Shown: positions 8,759 to 18,091, counted from the first letter of the stretch. The stretch: DNA of 57,798 nucleotides from Candidatus Caenarcanum bioreactoricola (GCA_001899385.1 MOYB01000002.1:5804-63601); one strand, 5' to 3'. Numbers and translations: made by a program. Notes: generated by a model from the letters alone, not told the origin.

Positions 8759-8795
8759 GTTTAAGCTTAATTAATATAAATTATATATTCCACTT

Positions 8796-9500
8796 TTAGC
8801 TAGGAATTAGCATTATATTTCGTATCTGTGAAAAATCTAAATATAAAAATTCGGTTTCTACTTTAACTAAAAGTCTTCCGTCATCAGCTAGTTCAATTAT
8901 TTCCCCTGATATTTTATTATCTTTATTATATAAAAAACTTATTAAATCGCCTTTTTTATATAATGAAGCCTTTTTCCAATAAACAAAAATTTCATCTTTA
9001 TTTTTAATAAAATCTTGTTTATATTTTGAAATTTCTTTTTCGATTTCACTTAAAATCCAAATTTTACTAAGATTTTGATCTTTAATTTTTAAATTATCAA
9101 AGTTTTTATTTTCTTTTAATTCTTGAGCAAATAGATTTATTCCTATTCCTATAATTAAATTCTTATTCTTATCTTTTTCAATAAGTATTCCTCCTATTTT
9201 TTTCTTTTCTTCATTAAGTAAATCATTAGGCCATTTAAGATATATTCTTTCAGAGCTTAATGTTTGTAAAACTTTATGACAAGCAATACCAACAATTATA
9301 GGTATTAAAGTAAAAATTATATTTTCTGAAAATTTGGTTTTATATGAGAAATAAAGTCCTCCTTTAGGAGAAATCCATGTATTAAAATATCTTCCTTTGC
9401 CTGCAGTTTGACTTTGTGCTTGTACTATTGTCTCAAGCTCATATTCTTTTATAATATTGTTTGTTGAAGAAACTTTTTTATATAAAATCAAATTTCGCAT
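8796..9500 (-). CDS. birA: Biotin--[acetyl-CoA carboxylase] ligase
   Basis: 234 aa, a mono-functional BirA: activates biotin with ATP and attaches it to the carboxylase carrier protein. Family motifs are SSTN near residue 11, GKGRYFNTWISPKGGLYFS, KWPND and GGILIEK followed by GIGINL. There is no N-terminal HTH, so it should not act as a biotin-responsive repressor. It is divergent from the LysR gene and probably leads the birA-flhB transcript. Confidence 0.93.
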   Translation of the reverse strand: MRNLILYKKVSSTNNIIKEYELETIVQAQSQTAGKGRYFNTWISPKGGLYFSYKTKFSENIIFTLIPIIVGIACHKVLQTLSSERIYLKWPNDLLNEEKKKIGGILIEKDKNKNLIIGIGINLFAQELKENKNFDNLKIKDQNLSKIWILSEIEKEISKYKQDFIKNKDEIFVYWKKASLYKKGDLISFLYNKDNKISGEIIELADDGRLLVKVETEFLYLDFSQIRNIMLIPS

Positions 9501-9607
9501 TAAATCAAAGTACTATAATAATTTAAGAGTGTCAAGGATTTATTTAAAGCTTTTAAATTACTAGAAAAAATGATATTATAATTAAAGCTTATCAATAATT
9601 TATAATT

Positions 9608-10573
9608 ATGAGAAAAATAGAACTCAAACAATTAGAATATTTTTTAGCAGTTGCTGAAAATTTGAGTTTCACAAAAGCTGCAGAAGAAATTCATGTTGCA
9701 CAACCCGCAATAAGCCAACAAATTAAACAACTTGAACGGGATTTAGGGATTTCCCTATTTCATAGAAATAATAAAAGAGTTAATTTAACAGAAGCAGGGC
9801 AATTATTTCGAAAAAAATCTTTAGAAGTTTTAGAACATGTAGATGCCGCAATAAAAGTAATAGAAGAACTTCGTGGGCTTGAAAGAGGTACTGTTTCTAT
9901 TGGTATGTCTTCTACAATGGCTACTGTTCTTATGTCAGACTTAGTTAAAGAATTTCAAACACAATTTCCGCATATAAAAATAAAAATTTCTGAATCAATT
10001 ACAAGTGAAAGTCTTCATAGAGTTAAAGATTCAGAACTTGATATTGCAATTGTTAGTTTACCAATTCCTCAAAATGAAGAAAATAATTTACAAGCAATTT
10101 CACTTTACGAAGAAGAATTAGAAGCAATAGTACCATTTAATCACCCATTAGCAAAAGAAAATATAGAAAGTATAAATCTTATTGAATTAAATAAATATCA
10201 ATGGATTCTTGCGAATAATTCAAATACTTTAAGACGACTTATAAATGAATGTTGTGAAGAAAAAGGTTTTTGTCCTATTGTAAAAATGGAAGTAGACCGT
10301 GTTAGTGCTGTTAAAAGTTTATTAATTTCTTCAGAGCTTGGAGTTACAATACTTACTCCTACGTCTGTTAGTTATGAATTATCTTTAGGTTTAGTAAAGA
10401 AAATAAAATTAAAAGATATTTCTATTAGAAGAGAAGTAGGCATTGTTAGTCGTCCACACAGTGTTCTTCCTCCAGCAACAATAGAAATGATAAATGTTAT
10501 AAAACAACTTGGATATAATTACCCAGAAGTAGCTGCAAGAAAATGGACTCAAATAAAAAATGTTTGTGTATAA
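9608..10573 (+). CDS. LysR-family transcriptional regulator
   Basis: 321 aa. The N-terminal winged HTH (residues about 5-64: LKQLEYFLAVAENLSFTKAA and VAQPAISQQIKQLERDLG) is followed by the LysR substrate-binding fold with GTVSIGMSSTMA at about residue 99. The domain order resembles RbcR/CbbR/GltC types but the effector cannot be told. It is divergent from birA across 107 nt, and its 3' end overlaps the next membrane-protein gene by 31 nt, so that gene may be its target or partner. Confidence 0.92.
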   Translation: MRKIELKQLEYFLAVAENLSFTKAAEEIHVAQPAISQQIKQLERDLGISLFHRNNKRVNLTEAGQLFRKKSLEVLEHVDAAIKVIEELRGLERGTVSIGMSSTMATVLMSDLVKEFQTQFPHIKIKISESITSESLHRVKDSELDIAIVSLPIPQNEENNLQAISLYEEELEAIVPFNHPLAKENIESINLIELNKYQWILANNSNTLRRLINECCEEKGFCPIVKMEVDRVSAVKSLLISSELGVTILTPTSVSYELSLGLVKKIKLKDISIRREVGIVSRPHSVLPPATIEMINVIKQLGYNYPEVAARKWTQIKNVCV

Positions 10574-11076
10574 AAAATCCTAAAATAGTTTTAAGAATTT
10601 TAGATATTATAATTCAATTATTTTTTTTAATAATTTTATATATAAATTTTTATGATCTTTGTTTTTTACCTTCTAAAAATATTTTTAATATTGATATTTT
10701 TAATACTGGTAATATTAATGCGGCAGGTGAATATGTTCAATACGTAACACTGGCTGCATTTATAGTTCTTCAATCTCTTATTCTTTGGTTGTATTTAATT
10801 ACAACATCTCTTATAAATATATTCTTTTGTTTATTTAAAAAATATAAATTTCCTAAAGTTAGATTTTTAGCTTTAATATTTTATATTTTAGGATTTCTCC
10901 TTTTCTTTCTTTTTGCCTTTCTTGGTTCTATTATTGGAATTTATAATAATTTAAGTCCTTTAAATAATGATAAAGCTCTTTTTTTAATTAATTTTTTCTT
11001 TTATATTTTTGTATTTTTAATTCCATTTACTTTTTTAATAATTAGTATATTTGAATTGAAAGAAGAGCCTTATTAA
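10543..11076 (+). CDS. Hypothetical polytopic membrane protein, 177 aa
   Basis: Not recognised. Four hydrophobic helices (about residues 15-37, 60-88, 105-130 and 142-168), Phe/Leu/Ile rich. The only in-frame ATG lies inside the LysR gene (31-nt overlap in another frame), suggesting translational coupling. It ends 27 nt before the 5S rRNA promoter. Weak constraint is likely; function unknown. Confidence 0.65.
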   Translation: MDSNKKCLCIKNPKIVLRILDIIIQLFFLIILYINFYDLCFLPSKNIFNIDIFNTGNINAAGEYVQYVTLAAFIVLQSLILWLYLITTSLINIFFCLFKKYKFPKVRFLALIFYILGFLLFFLFAFLGSIIGIYNNLSPLNNDKALFLINFFFYIFVFLIPFTFLIISIFELKEEPY

Positions 11077-11103
11077 ATCTAAAAATAATTTAATGAAAAA
11101 CCC

Positions 11104-11132
11104 TTGACAAAAAATAGCTAAAGTTTTAATAT
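11104..11132 (+). promoter_or_regulatory. Consensus sigma-70 promoter of 5S rRNA
   Basis: TTGACA (11104-11109), exactly 17 nt, then TAATAT (11127-11132). The first base of the 5S gene at 11140 lies at the expected start-site distance. It is one of the best promoters in the window and explains independent expression of the lone 5S gene. Confidence 0.85.
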
Positions 11133-11139
11133 AAATAGT

Positions 11140-11256
11140 GCTTGGTATAAAGGCAATCGGAAAACACCCGTTCCCATCCCGAACACGGCCGTAAAGACGA
11201 TTAGCAATAACAATACTTGGATTGAAAGGTCCTGGGAAGATAGTCATATGCCAAGC
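11140..11256 (+). rRNA. rrf: 5S ribosomal RNA
   Basis: 117 nt. Helix I GCTTGG/CCAAGC closes the ends, and the universal block CCCGTTCCCATCCCGAACACGG is intact, as is the late TCCTGGGA-GATAGT region. A T-rich tract (from 11257) follows at once, so helix I can double as a terminator. No 16S or 23S gene is in the window: this 5S is unlinked and has its own promoter. Confidence 0.95.
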
Positions 11257-11266
11257 TTTTTTTATT
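11256..11266 (+). terminator. T-tract after 5S rRNA
   Basis: A run of T residues directly after the closing stem of 5S rRNA, giving a simple intrinsic terminator for the single-gene transcript. Confidence 0.6.
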
Positions 11267-11293
11267 TATAAACTTAAAAATTAAGTTAAATTA

Positions 11294-11695
11294 TTAAAGA
11301 TAAGTCATATTTGAAAGTTCAACCAAAGATTCTTTGTCTATTATTAGACCATTAAGCTTATCTCCCATAGGCAAACTATCAATTGCCATTCCTTCTATAT
11401 TTTTTAAGTCAAGGCAATATTTTAAACCTTCTCTTATTTCTATCCATTGCATTAAATTCCAGCAACTAGGTATATCAAATTCTTTTATTGCTTCCATTGC
11501 AATTTCTAAATTTGAATATACAAGAGGGATCTTTATTTCTTTATTATCATATTGACTGTATACATCAAGGCAAAAAGCCTCAGATTGTCCTTTTAAAATA
11601 ATATATAAACAAGGTAAATTTAAGATTTGTTCGATTACTTCATCTTTATTTACAACACCATTATTCAACTCTTCTTGTATAAATCGAAAATCCAT
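11294..11695 (-). CDS. Hypothetical protein, 133 aa
   Basis: Not firmly recognised. Soluble alpha/beta-looking protein with DEVIEQILNLPCLYIILKG near the N-terminus, IPLVYSNLEIAMEAIKEF in the middle, and a C-terminal GLIIDKESLVEL. The pattern of a value-of-interest strand, PLVYSNLE-type helix and IDxES end is faintly like SseB-type domains, but this is only an impression. It is convergent with 5S rRNA and divergent from metE. Confidence 0.6.
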   Translation of the reverse strand: MDFRFIQEELNNGVVNKDEVIEQILNLPCLYIILKGQSEAFCLDVYSQYDNKEIKIPLVYSNLEIAMEAIKEFDIPSCWNLMQWIEIREGLKYCLDLKNIEGMAIDSLPMGDKLNGLIIDKESLVELSNMTYL

Positions 11696-11858
11696 TGGAA
11701 GAATACTCTAAGTTTTACTTTTAAATTTCCCTTTAAATCATTTAAAATATAAATTTTTAAGGATAATATCTATTATTAATAAAGTATTCCCTAAAATCTT
11801 ATAAATTCTAAATAAAATTTCTGTTAAAATTTAAACTAAGTTTATAAATATAAAAATA

Positions 11859-14186
11859 ATGGTAATTTGTCATAATTTAGGATTCCCTCGCATAGGAGCT
11901 TTTAGAGAAACGAAATTTAATATAGAAAAATTCTGGAAAGGAGAAATCTCTAAACAAGAATTATTTGAAGTACTTACAAAAATAAGAAAAGATAATTGGT
12001 TTTTACAAAAAAATAAAGGCATTGATATTATCCCTTCAAATGATTTTAGCGCTTATGATCATGTTTTAGATACTATGTGTGTTTTAGGTGCTATTCCTGA
12101 AAGATATAAAAATATAGAAGATGATCTTGAGCAGTATTTCTCTATGGCAAGAGGCAACTCAAAGAAAAATCTTACTGCCCTTGAAATGACTAAATGGTTT
12201 GATACAAATTATCATTATCTTGTTCCTGAATTTAATAAAACACAGGAATTTAAACTTATATCAAAAAAACCTTTAAAAGAATTTCAAGAAGCAAAGGATT
12301 TAGGCATAATAACAAAGCCTGTAATACTTGGACCAATAAGCTTTTTACTCCTTGGTAAAAAAACAAGTGATTTTAGTCGTTTTGAATTGCTTGAAAAATT
12401 ATTGCCTGTTTATGTTCAATTATTATCTGAACTTTCTAATGCAGGTGCTGAATATATACAAATAGACGAACCTTATTTAGCTTTGGATCTTTGTGATAAT
12501 GCTAAATCTGCTTATTTGAAAACTTTTGAATATTTTACAAATAATCTTGGTTCAAGTTTTAAATCAAAGATTATTCTAGGAACTTACTTTGAAAGCATTG
12601 CTGAAAATATAAATCTTATAAATCAAAATCCTGTTTGGGATATTTTACATATCGATCTAGTCAGAGCTTCAGGACAACTAGATGATATACTTAAAGCATT
12701 ACCTTCAAATAAAAAACTTTCTGCTGGTTTAATAGATGGTAGAAATATTTGGAAAAATAATCTTCAAGCTTCTATAGATAAAGCAAATTATATAATTTCA
12801 AAAATAGGTAGTGATAATTTACTTTTAGCACCTTCTTGTTCTTTGATACATACTCCTGTTGATTTAAATAATGAAATAAAGTTGGATTCAAAAATTAAAA
12901 ATTGGATGGCTTATTCTGTACAAAAGCTTGAAGAACTAAAAGCTTTATGTGATTTTGCTAATAATAAAGCTTCTAAAGAATCAGAAGAATATTTGAATAA
13001 AAATATAGCCTCTAATCAAGATCGTAAAACTTCTGAACTTATACATATTGCTGAAGTAAAAGACCGTTGTAAAAACATAAATCCAAAAGATTTTCAAAGG
13101 AATCAACCTTTTAATCAAAGACAAAAAATCCAAAAACAAATACTTAATTTAGGGGATTTCCCTAGTACAACAATAGGTTCTTTCCCTCAAACTCAGGAAG
13201 TTAGAGCTTACCGTGCTAAATTTAAGAAAAATGAAATTTCAAAAGAAGAATATAATGATTTTCTTAAAAAAGAAACTGCTAATTGTGTTAAATGGCAAGA
13301 AGAAATAGGTTTAGATGTGCTTGTACATGGTGAATTTGAAAGAACAGACATGGTTGAGCATTTCTCTCAATTTTTAAGTGGATTTACTTCAAGTGCTAAT
13401 GGTTGGGTACAGTCTTATGGAAGCCGTTGCGTAAAACCTCCTATTATTTATGGGGATATTCAACGCAAAGAACCAATGACCCTTGAATGGATAACATATG
13501 CTCAATCTCTCACTAAAAAATATATGAAAGGTATGTTAACAGGACCTATTACTATATTGCAATGGTCTTTTGTTAGAGACGATCAGCCTAGAAAAGACAC
13601 TGCATTTCAAATTGCCTTTGCAATAAGAGATGAAGTTAAAGATCTTGAATTAGCCGGAATAAAAATAATACAAATAGATGAAGCAGCTTATCAGGAAGGT
13701 TCCCCTTTAAAGAAAAAACTTAAAGATGATTATTTTAAATGGGCATCAGAGGCATTTAGGCTTTCAGCATCTTGTGTTAAAGATGAAACTCAAATACATA
13801 CACATATGTGTTATTCTGAATTCAATCATATAATCAAAAACATAGCAGATATGGACGCAGATGTTATTACAATAGAAGCATCTCGTTCTAATATGGACTT
13901 GCTTGAAGCATTTAAGAATTTTGAATATCCAAATGAAATTGGACCAGGTATATATGATATTCATTCTCCAAGGGTGCCTAGTGTAGACGAAATGCTTGAT
14001 CTTTTAATGAAAGCTTTGAAGTATATTCCAAAAGAAAATCTTTGGGTAAATCCAGATTGTGGATTAAAGACTAGAGGTTGGGAAGAAACAAAACAAGCAC
14101 TTATTAATATGATTGAAGCAGGTAAGAAATTAAAAAGTCAAACTTCAGAGAAACTCATAAAGTGTAATTCCTGTTGCAACAGATAA
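11859..14186 (+). CDS. metE: Cobalamin-independent methionine synthase
   Basis: 775 aa. Transfers the methyl group of 5-methyl-THF-polyglutamate to homocysteine. N-terminal half starts GFPRIGAFRETKF; the catalytic C-terminal half begins near residue 435 (FPSTTIGSFPQT). Zinc ligands appear in HTHMCYSEF and in VNPDCGLKTRGW. The final about 15 residues (SEKLIKCNSCCNR) extend past the usual end and are read from the antisense of rlmB, a 42-nt convergent overlap. The 163-nt upstream spacer holds no recognisable riboswitch. This fits B12-independent methionine synthesis. Confidence 0.97.
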   Translation: MVICHNLGFPRIGAFRETKFNIEKFWKGEISKQELFEVLTKIRKDNWFLQKNKGIDIIPSNDFSAYDHVLDTMCVLGAIPERYKNIEDDLEQYFSMARGNSKKNLTALEMTKWFDTNYHYLVPEFNKTQEFKLISKKPLKEFQEAKDLGIITKPVILGPISFLLLGKKTSDFSRFELLEKLLPVYVQLLSELSNAGAEYIQIDEPYLALDLCDNAKSAYLKTFEYFTNNLGSSFKSKIILGTYFESIAENINLINQNPVWDILHIDLVRASGQLDDILKALPSNKKLSAGLIDGRNIWKNNLQASIDKANYIISKIGSDNLLLAPSCSLIHTPVDLNNEIKLDSKIKNWMAYSVQKLEELKALCDFANNKASKESEEYLNKNIASNQDRKTSELIHIAEVKDRCKNINPKDFQRNQPFNQRQKIQKQILNLGDFPSTTIGSFPQTQEVRAYRAKFKKNEISKEEYNDFLKKETANCVKWQEEIGLDVLVHGEFERTDMVEHFSQFLSGFTSSANGWVQSYGSRCVKPPIIYGDIQRKEPMTLEWITYAQSLTKKYMKGMLTGPITILQWSFVRDDQPRKDTAFQIAFAIRDEVKDLELAGIKIIQIDEAAYQEGSPLKKKLKDDYFKWASEAFRLSASCVKDETQIHTHMCYSEFNHIIKNIADMDADVITIEASRSNMDLLEAFKNFEYPNEIGPGIYDIHSPRVPSVDEMLDLLMKALKYIPKENLWVNPDCGLKTRGWEETKQALINMIEAGKKLKSQTSEKLIKCNSCCNR

Positions 14187-14882
14187 ATTCAAAGAATCAA
14201 AGTTCGAATTTTGTTCAATTTTAATTGATTGATGTTTTGTTTGTTGTATTTCTCGAGGAATGCCTATATCTTCTGCACCAAAAATAAATATATATGGAGA
14301 TTTTTCTTTGTTTTGTTCTTTCCAAAGCTTTAAAGGGACAGATTCTTGTCTATTTTCAAAACAAAGAATTTCCATTCCAGAACTATTAATTGCTTTTATT
14401 AAATTTTTAAGATTTTTAAATTCAGCAAATTTAAGATGAAAGATTCCACCTGCGCTTATTTTAGCAGTAGAAGGAATAAGTCTTGCAGGGCTTTCTATAG
14501 AATAAATTATACCTGCTACATTATTGAAAACAGCACAAGAACGAGCAATTGCTCCTAAATTGTGATTATCATTTATATTTGTTATAAGAATGAGATTTTT
14601 GTTAGTTTCACAAGCATTTAAAATTAATTCTTCAGGGGAAGTTTTTAAATAATTATTTATATCTTCTTTTAGTTCAAGTAAAAGTCCTTGAGGACTTTCA
14701 AATTCTTTAAGATTAAATTTTCTTCTTAAGCTTTCAGAATTAATTTCAAACTTTTCAATTTTTAAGTCTTTTAAATTAAGCTCTTCTAGTTTTTCTCGTC
14801 TTGTATAATAAAGTTTTAAAGCTAAATTTGGAAATTTCTTAAGTAATTCTTCGATTGCATGTTTTCCATAAATAAATTTCAT
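14145..14882 (-). CDS. rlmB: SpoU/TrmH-family rRNA 2'-O-methyltransferase (RlmB-like)
   Basis: 245 aa. N-terminal substrate-binding part (YGKHAIEELL) and C-terminal SPOUT domain with the three motifs NDNHNLGAIARS, FGAEDIGIPRE and NLSVATGITLYEFL, which make the knotted SAM site. Best fit is 23S rRNA Gm2251 methyltransferase, though RNA target is by homology. The SD AAGGAT (minus strand, 14890-14895) abuts the hairpin repeat copy at 14897. Its 3' end overlaps metE. Confidence 0.9.
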   Translation of the reverse strand: MKFIYGKHAIEELLKKFPNLALKLYYTRREKLEELNLKDLKIEKFEINSESLRRKFNLKEFESPQGLLLELKEDINNYLKTSPEELILNACETNKNLILITNINDNHNLGAIARSCAVFNNVAGIIYSIESPARLIPSTAKISAGGIFHLKFAEFKNLKNLIKAINSSGMEILCFENRQESVPLKLWKEQNKEKSPYIFIFGAEDIGIPREIQQTKHQSIKIEQNSNFDSLNLSVATGITLYEFL

Positions 14883-14896
14883 TAGTTATATCCTTA

Positions 14897-14923
14897 AAAG
14901 CCCCCTTTCAGGGGGTTGGGGGT
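14897..14923 (-). repeat. Dispersed C/G hairpin repeat, copy 2 (rlmB leader)
   Basis: On the minus strand: C-run, AA, C-run, TGAA, G-run, CTTTT, then directly the rlmB SD AAGGAT. A 36-nt stretch including the SD is identical to the copy before fabD (23366-23400). The CCCCCT/AGGGGG arms form a stem; a second C-run upstream can compete for the same G-run. It lies in the 67-nt mepM-rlmB gap. Confidence 0.9.
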
Positions 14924-14949
14924 TGAAAAAAGGTTAAGATGAGGCTTAG

Positions 14950-16134
14950 TTATCTTAAAATAACCATTGGATCTACTGGTTTACCATTTTTACGATATTC
15001 AAAGTGAAGATGTGGTCCTGTAGAAATACCAGTACTTCCTATATAACCTATAATACTTCCTTGTGCAACTTTATCTCCTGCGGAAACAGCGGTACTTTTC
15101 ATGTGTGCATATAGAGTAGTCTGCTTTGAACCGTGTGAAACAATTACTGTATTACCATAACCACTGTACCATCCAGAATATATTACAATACCACCATTTG
15201 AAGCTTTTATAGGAGAACCATATCTTGCTCCGAAGTCAATACCACTATGAAAAGAAGTAACTCTAAATACAGGATGTCTTCTGTACCCAAAAGGTGAAGT
15301 TATTGCTCCTCCACAAGGTTGCATGAAATTTCTAGCAACTAAATCACTAAGATCAAGACTATCACCTTGACTTAAACGAAGAATTTCTTTAATTAATTGT
15401 CCTGATTCTTTTTCTAATTGTCTTTCAGCAGTTTCGTATGCAAGTCTTTCTTTTCTTAATCGATTTACAAGCTCGAATTGTTCTTTCTTCTTCATGTAAA
15501 CCATTGCTCTGAGTTTATTAGACTCTTCTTTTTTTACTTCGAGATTTTGTTTTTGTTCTCTTAATTTAACTTCATTGTTTTTTAAAGCTTCTTGTTTTTC
15601 TTTAATACTTTTAATTAAAGCAATTTCTTGAGAGATTAATTTCTTTTGATAATAAAGAGTATTAAGAAAATCTATAATCGTATCAGAATGCGCAAGCATA
15701 TCTAAGAAATTTAATAATATATTTCCTTTTTTAATATAAATTTGTTTTAAATGATCTCCTAATACTGCAGCTTTTAAATCTATTTCTTTTTGTAAACTAT
15801 TATTATTTTGCCTTATTGTAGATATTTTATTTTCAGTTAAAGCAATGTTTTTTTGTATACCATTATAAGAAGACTGTACTATTAATAATTCTCTTTGAGT
15901 TCTTTGAAGTTTAGATAAAGCAAGAAATTCTTTCTGTTTTGCTGAAGCTATTTTCTTACTTATATCAGATCTTTTTTCTTTTATATTAGTTAATTCATTT
16001 CTGTAAGATAAATAAGCTTCATTATCATTATTTTTATTTTGTGCTATTGCTTGAATATAAGAACTGGAAATTAAAAGGATTATAAGCAATAAGCTTAATT
16101 TTTTAAAAAGATTTTCTGACTTTTTTATTTTCAT
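14950..16134 (-). CDS. Murein hydrolase activator/M23 endopeptidase (EnvC-like)
   Basis: 394 aa. Signal peptide at residues 1 to about 31 (hydrophobic LLLIILLISSSYIQAIA), then a long coiled coil (about 35-255) and a C-terminal LytM/M23 domain (about 280-390). Zinc ligands are visible as HSGIDFG and HLHFE, with the additional YAHM His, so the site looks catalytically intact, unlike degenerate EnvC. Expected in the periplasm at the septum. rlmB follows after a repeat element. Confidence 0.92.
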   Translation of the reverse strand: MKIKKSENLFKKLSLLLIILLISSSYIQAIAQNKNNDNEAYLSYRNELTNIKEKRSDISKKIASAKQKEFLALSKLQRTQRELLIVQSSYNGIQKNIALTENKISTIRQNNNSLQKEIDLKAAVLGDHLKQIYIKKGNILLNFLDMLAHSDTIIDFLNTLYYQKKLISQEIALIKSIKEKQEALKNNEVKLREQKQNLEVKKEESNKLRAMVYMKKKEQFELVNRLRKERLAYETAERQLEKESGQLIKEILRLSQGDSLDLSDLVARNFMQPCGGAITSPFGYRRHPVFRVTSFHSGIDFGARYGSPIKASNGGIVIYSGWYSGYGNTVIVSHGSKQTTLYAHMKSTAVSAGDKVAQGSIIGYIGSTGISTGPHLHFEYRKNGKPVDPMVILR

Positions 16135-16312
16135 GCCTTCAAGTTTAGTTAACTAGTGCATTTTAGAAGCTATAAATTACATTATATATACACAATAACA
16201 TATTTTAGCTTAGTTTATCTAGAATTGCAATAAAAGATAAATTATATATATATTTGTTCCCTATTTATCTTATTTGTTATCTATTAATTCTTTTTTGGGA
16301 AAAGATAAATAT

Positions 16313-17188
16313 ATGATAGATATAGATTCTTTATATACAAAAAGTGTTTTAGTAATTGATGCAAAAACACAAGAAGTTTTATTTGAAAAAAATGCTGAGT
16401 TAGAACTTGAACCAGCAAGCCTTACAAAACTTGCAAGTTGTCTTTGGTCAATTAATTCATTAAGATATTTAGCTAATCAACAAAAGAAAACTTTAGAAGA
16501 TTTTTTAGAAGAAGAGATTTTAATTACTGATTATCATATAAAATCTAGACCTAGTAATTTAGGATTAAAAGCAGGAGATCGCATAAAGATTTCAAATCTT
16601 TTTAAGGCAGCATTAGTTCCTTCTAAAAATGATTGTGCCAAAGCTTTAGGAATACATATTGCTCAACTATTTAATAAAAGTTATAAAGAAATAATTTTAG
16701 ATTTGAATTTTTGGTTAAAAACCACTCTTAAATGTAAAAATACTAAATTCTTAAATTTTTCAGGATTGCATATAAAAAACCTTGAAAAACAAGCTTATAC
16801 AACAAGTTTAGATATGTATAAAATATTAAAAGCAGTTGATGAAGATAAAGATTTAAAAAAATATGCAGAAATAAAAGATAATATAGATATTGAATATTAC
16901 AGTATAGAAGAACAAAAATATATAAATAAAATACTTACTAGATCGGATTTAATTGGGAATAGAAAAATTTCTATAGGAGGAGAAGCTTATAATAATGGAG
17001 TACATCCTGATTATTATTATGGCGTAAGAAAAAGTGGTTATACCCCTTCTGCTAAACATACTTTTGCTGCAAAAATGAATCTTATAACAAATAAAAGTTT
17101 TTATTTAATTTTTTTATGCAGCAGAACAAGAACTTTACATTTATCAGAAGATGGAAGTAAAATTCTAGAAATTTTAAAAAATTTATAA
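16313..17188 (+). CDS. D-alanyl-D-alanine carboxypeptidase-like (S11 PBP) without signal peptide
   Basis: 291 aa from the first ATG (an upstream TTG at 16274 would add 13 residues). All three penicillin-binding motifs exist: SLTK (Ser36, Lys39), SKN (105-107) and a KSG variant of KTG (241-243). The N-terminus has no signal peptide and there is no C-terminal amphipathic anchor, so export is unclear. By family it would trim the terminal D-Ala of peptidoglycan stems. It is divergent from the M23 gene. Confidence 0.82.
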   Translation: MIDIDSLYTKSVLVIDAKTQEVLFEKNAELELEPASLTKLASCLWSINSLRYLANQQKKTLEDFLEEEILITDYHIKSRPSNLGLKAGDRIKISNLFKAALVPSKNDCAKALGIHIAQLFNKSYKEIILDLNFWLKTTLKCKNTKFLNFSGLHIKNLEKQAYTTSLDMYKILKAVDEDKDLKKYAEIKDNIDIEYYSIEEQKYINKILTRSDLIGNRKISIGGEAYNNGVHPDYYYGVRKSGYTPSAKHTFAAKMNLITNKSFYLIFLCSRTRTLHLSEDGSKILEILKNL

Positions 17189-17194
17189 AAAATA

Positions 17195-18091
17195 TTATTT
17201 TCTTTTAAAAAAATTCTTGATAATAGGAATAGAAGGTGATTTTTTTAGATCAACAAAATCTAAAGATAAAGACCAATTATTTTTTAATGCAAAGTCTATT
17301 TCTTTAATATTATTTTTAATGATTGTATCAAGAATAATCTTTATTTCAAGAGGATGATCTTTTGAATTATTCATTATATATAAGAAGCTTTCTTTAAGCT
17401 TTTGAAGCTGAAATTTTGTAAGTTTAATTATATTTTCATTATTGTTATTTTCTAAAAAATCTTCTTTTTTGCAATGAAAATAATCTAAATCATCAAAACA
17501 AATAAATAATTTATTATGTTGAATAAGAGTATTATTATTTTTAAGAAGTTCCCAATAGAAACAATCAGTCCCAAATTTATTAATAAGATTAAAATCACAA
17601 AATTTAAAAACTTCTGGAAAAAGAAAGAAAAAGGAAAAACAAGAAATATTGCCTCCTATAGCACTTAAAATAAATTCGAGATCTGAATATTTATTAATAT
17701 AAACGTTATTGGACAAACAAACTTCAAGTCCATTAAAAATCTTAATGAAAAATTCATAAAATACACTATCTTTCCAATTAATTCTTTCTTTTAAACGATT
17801 AAGATTTTTAATTAAATTATAATTAAAGGGATTTTCCTGATTAAAAATTAATGCTTGTTTTATATTTTCTAGATTTTGTTCTGTAAAAGTATAATCAGAA
17901 TTTTTAATTATATTTAATGGATGTATATCTCTCCAAAATAAAAATAAATCAATAGCAACTTGTTTTTTACCTTCAGCTAAAAATTGAAATACTTTATAAA
18001 TGAGTATAGATTCTTTTTGTAAAAATTGAAGAAAATCTTTATTAGAGAAGTTTATATTTTTAAGATTTTCTAATTTTTCTATGTTTAACAT
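17195..18091 (-). CDS. Hypothetical protein, 298 aa
   Basis: Not recognised. Soluble, rich in Phe, Asn, Lys and Leu, probably mostly helical; no motif or signal peptide seen. Its ATG directly follows the stop of the AtpC-like gene with no spacer, so the two are co-translated. It ends 6 nt from the convergent carboxypeptidase-like gene. Confidence 0.6.
   Translation of the reverse strand: MLNIEKLENLKNINFSNKDFLQFLQKESILIYKVFQFLAEGKKQVAIDLFLFWRDIHPLNIIKNSDYTFTEQNLENIKQALIFNQENPFNYNLIKNLNRLKERINWKDSVFYEFFIKIFNGLEVCLSNNVYINKYSDLEFILSAIGGNISCFSFFFLFPEVFKFCDFNLINKFGTDCFYWELLKNNNTLIQHNKLFICFDDLDYFHCKKEDFLENNNNENIIKLTKFQLQKLKESFLYIMNNSKDHPLEIKIILDTIIKNNIKEIDFALKNNWSLSLDFVDLKKSPSIPIIKNFFKRK

Noticed and set aside
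11035-11247. 70-aa minus-strand ORF
   Set aside because: It is the complement of the 5S rRNA gene.
11696-11858. Riboswitch upstream of metE
   Set aside because: The spacer is plain A/T; no SAM, cobalamin or T-box core could be recognised.
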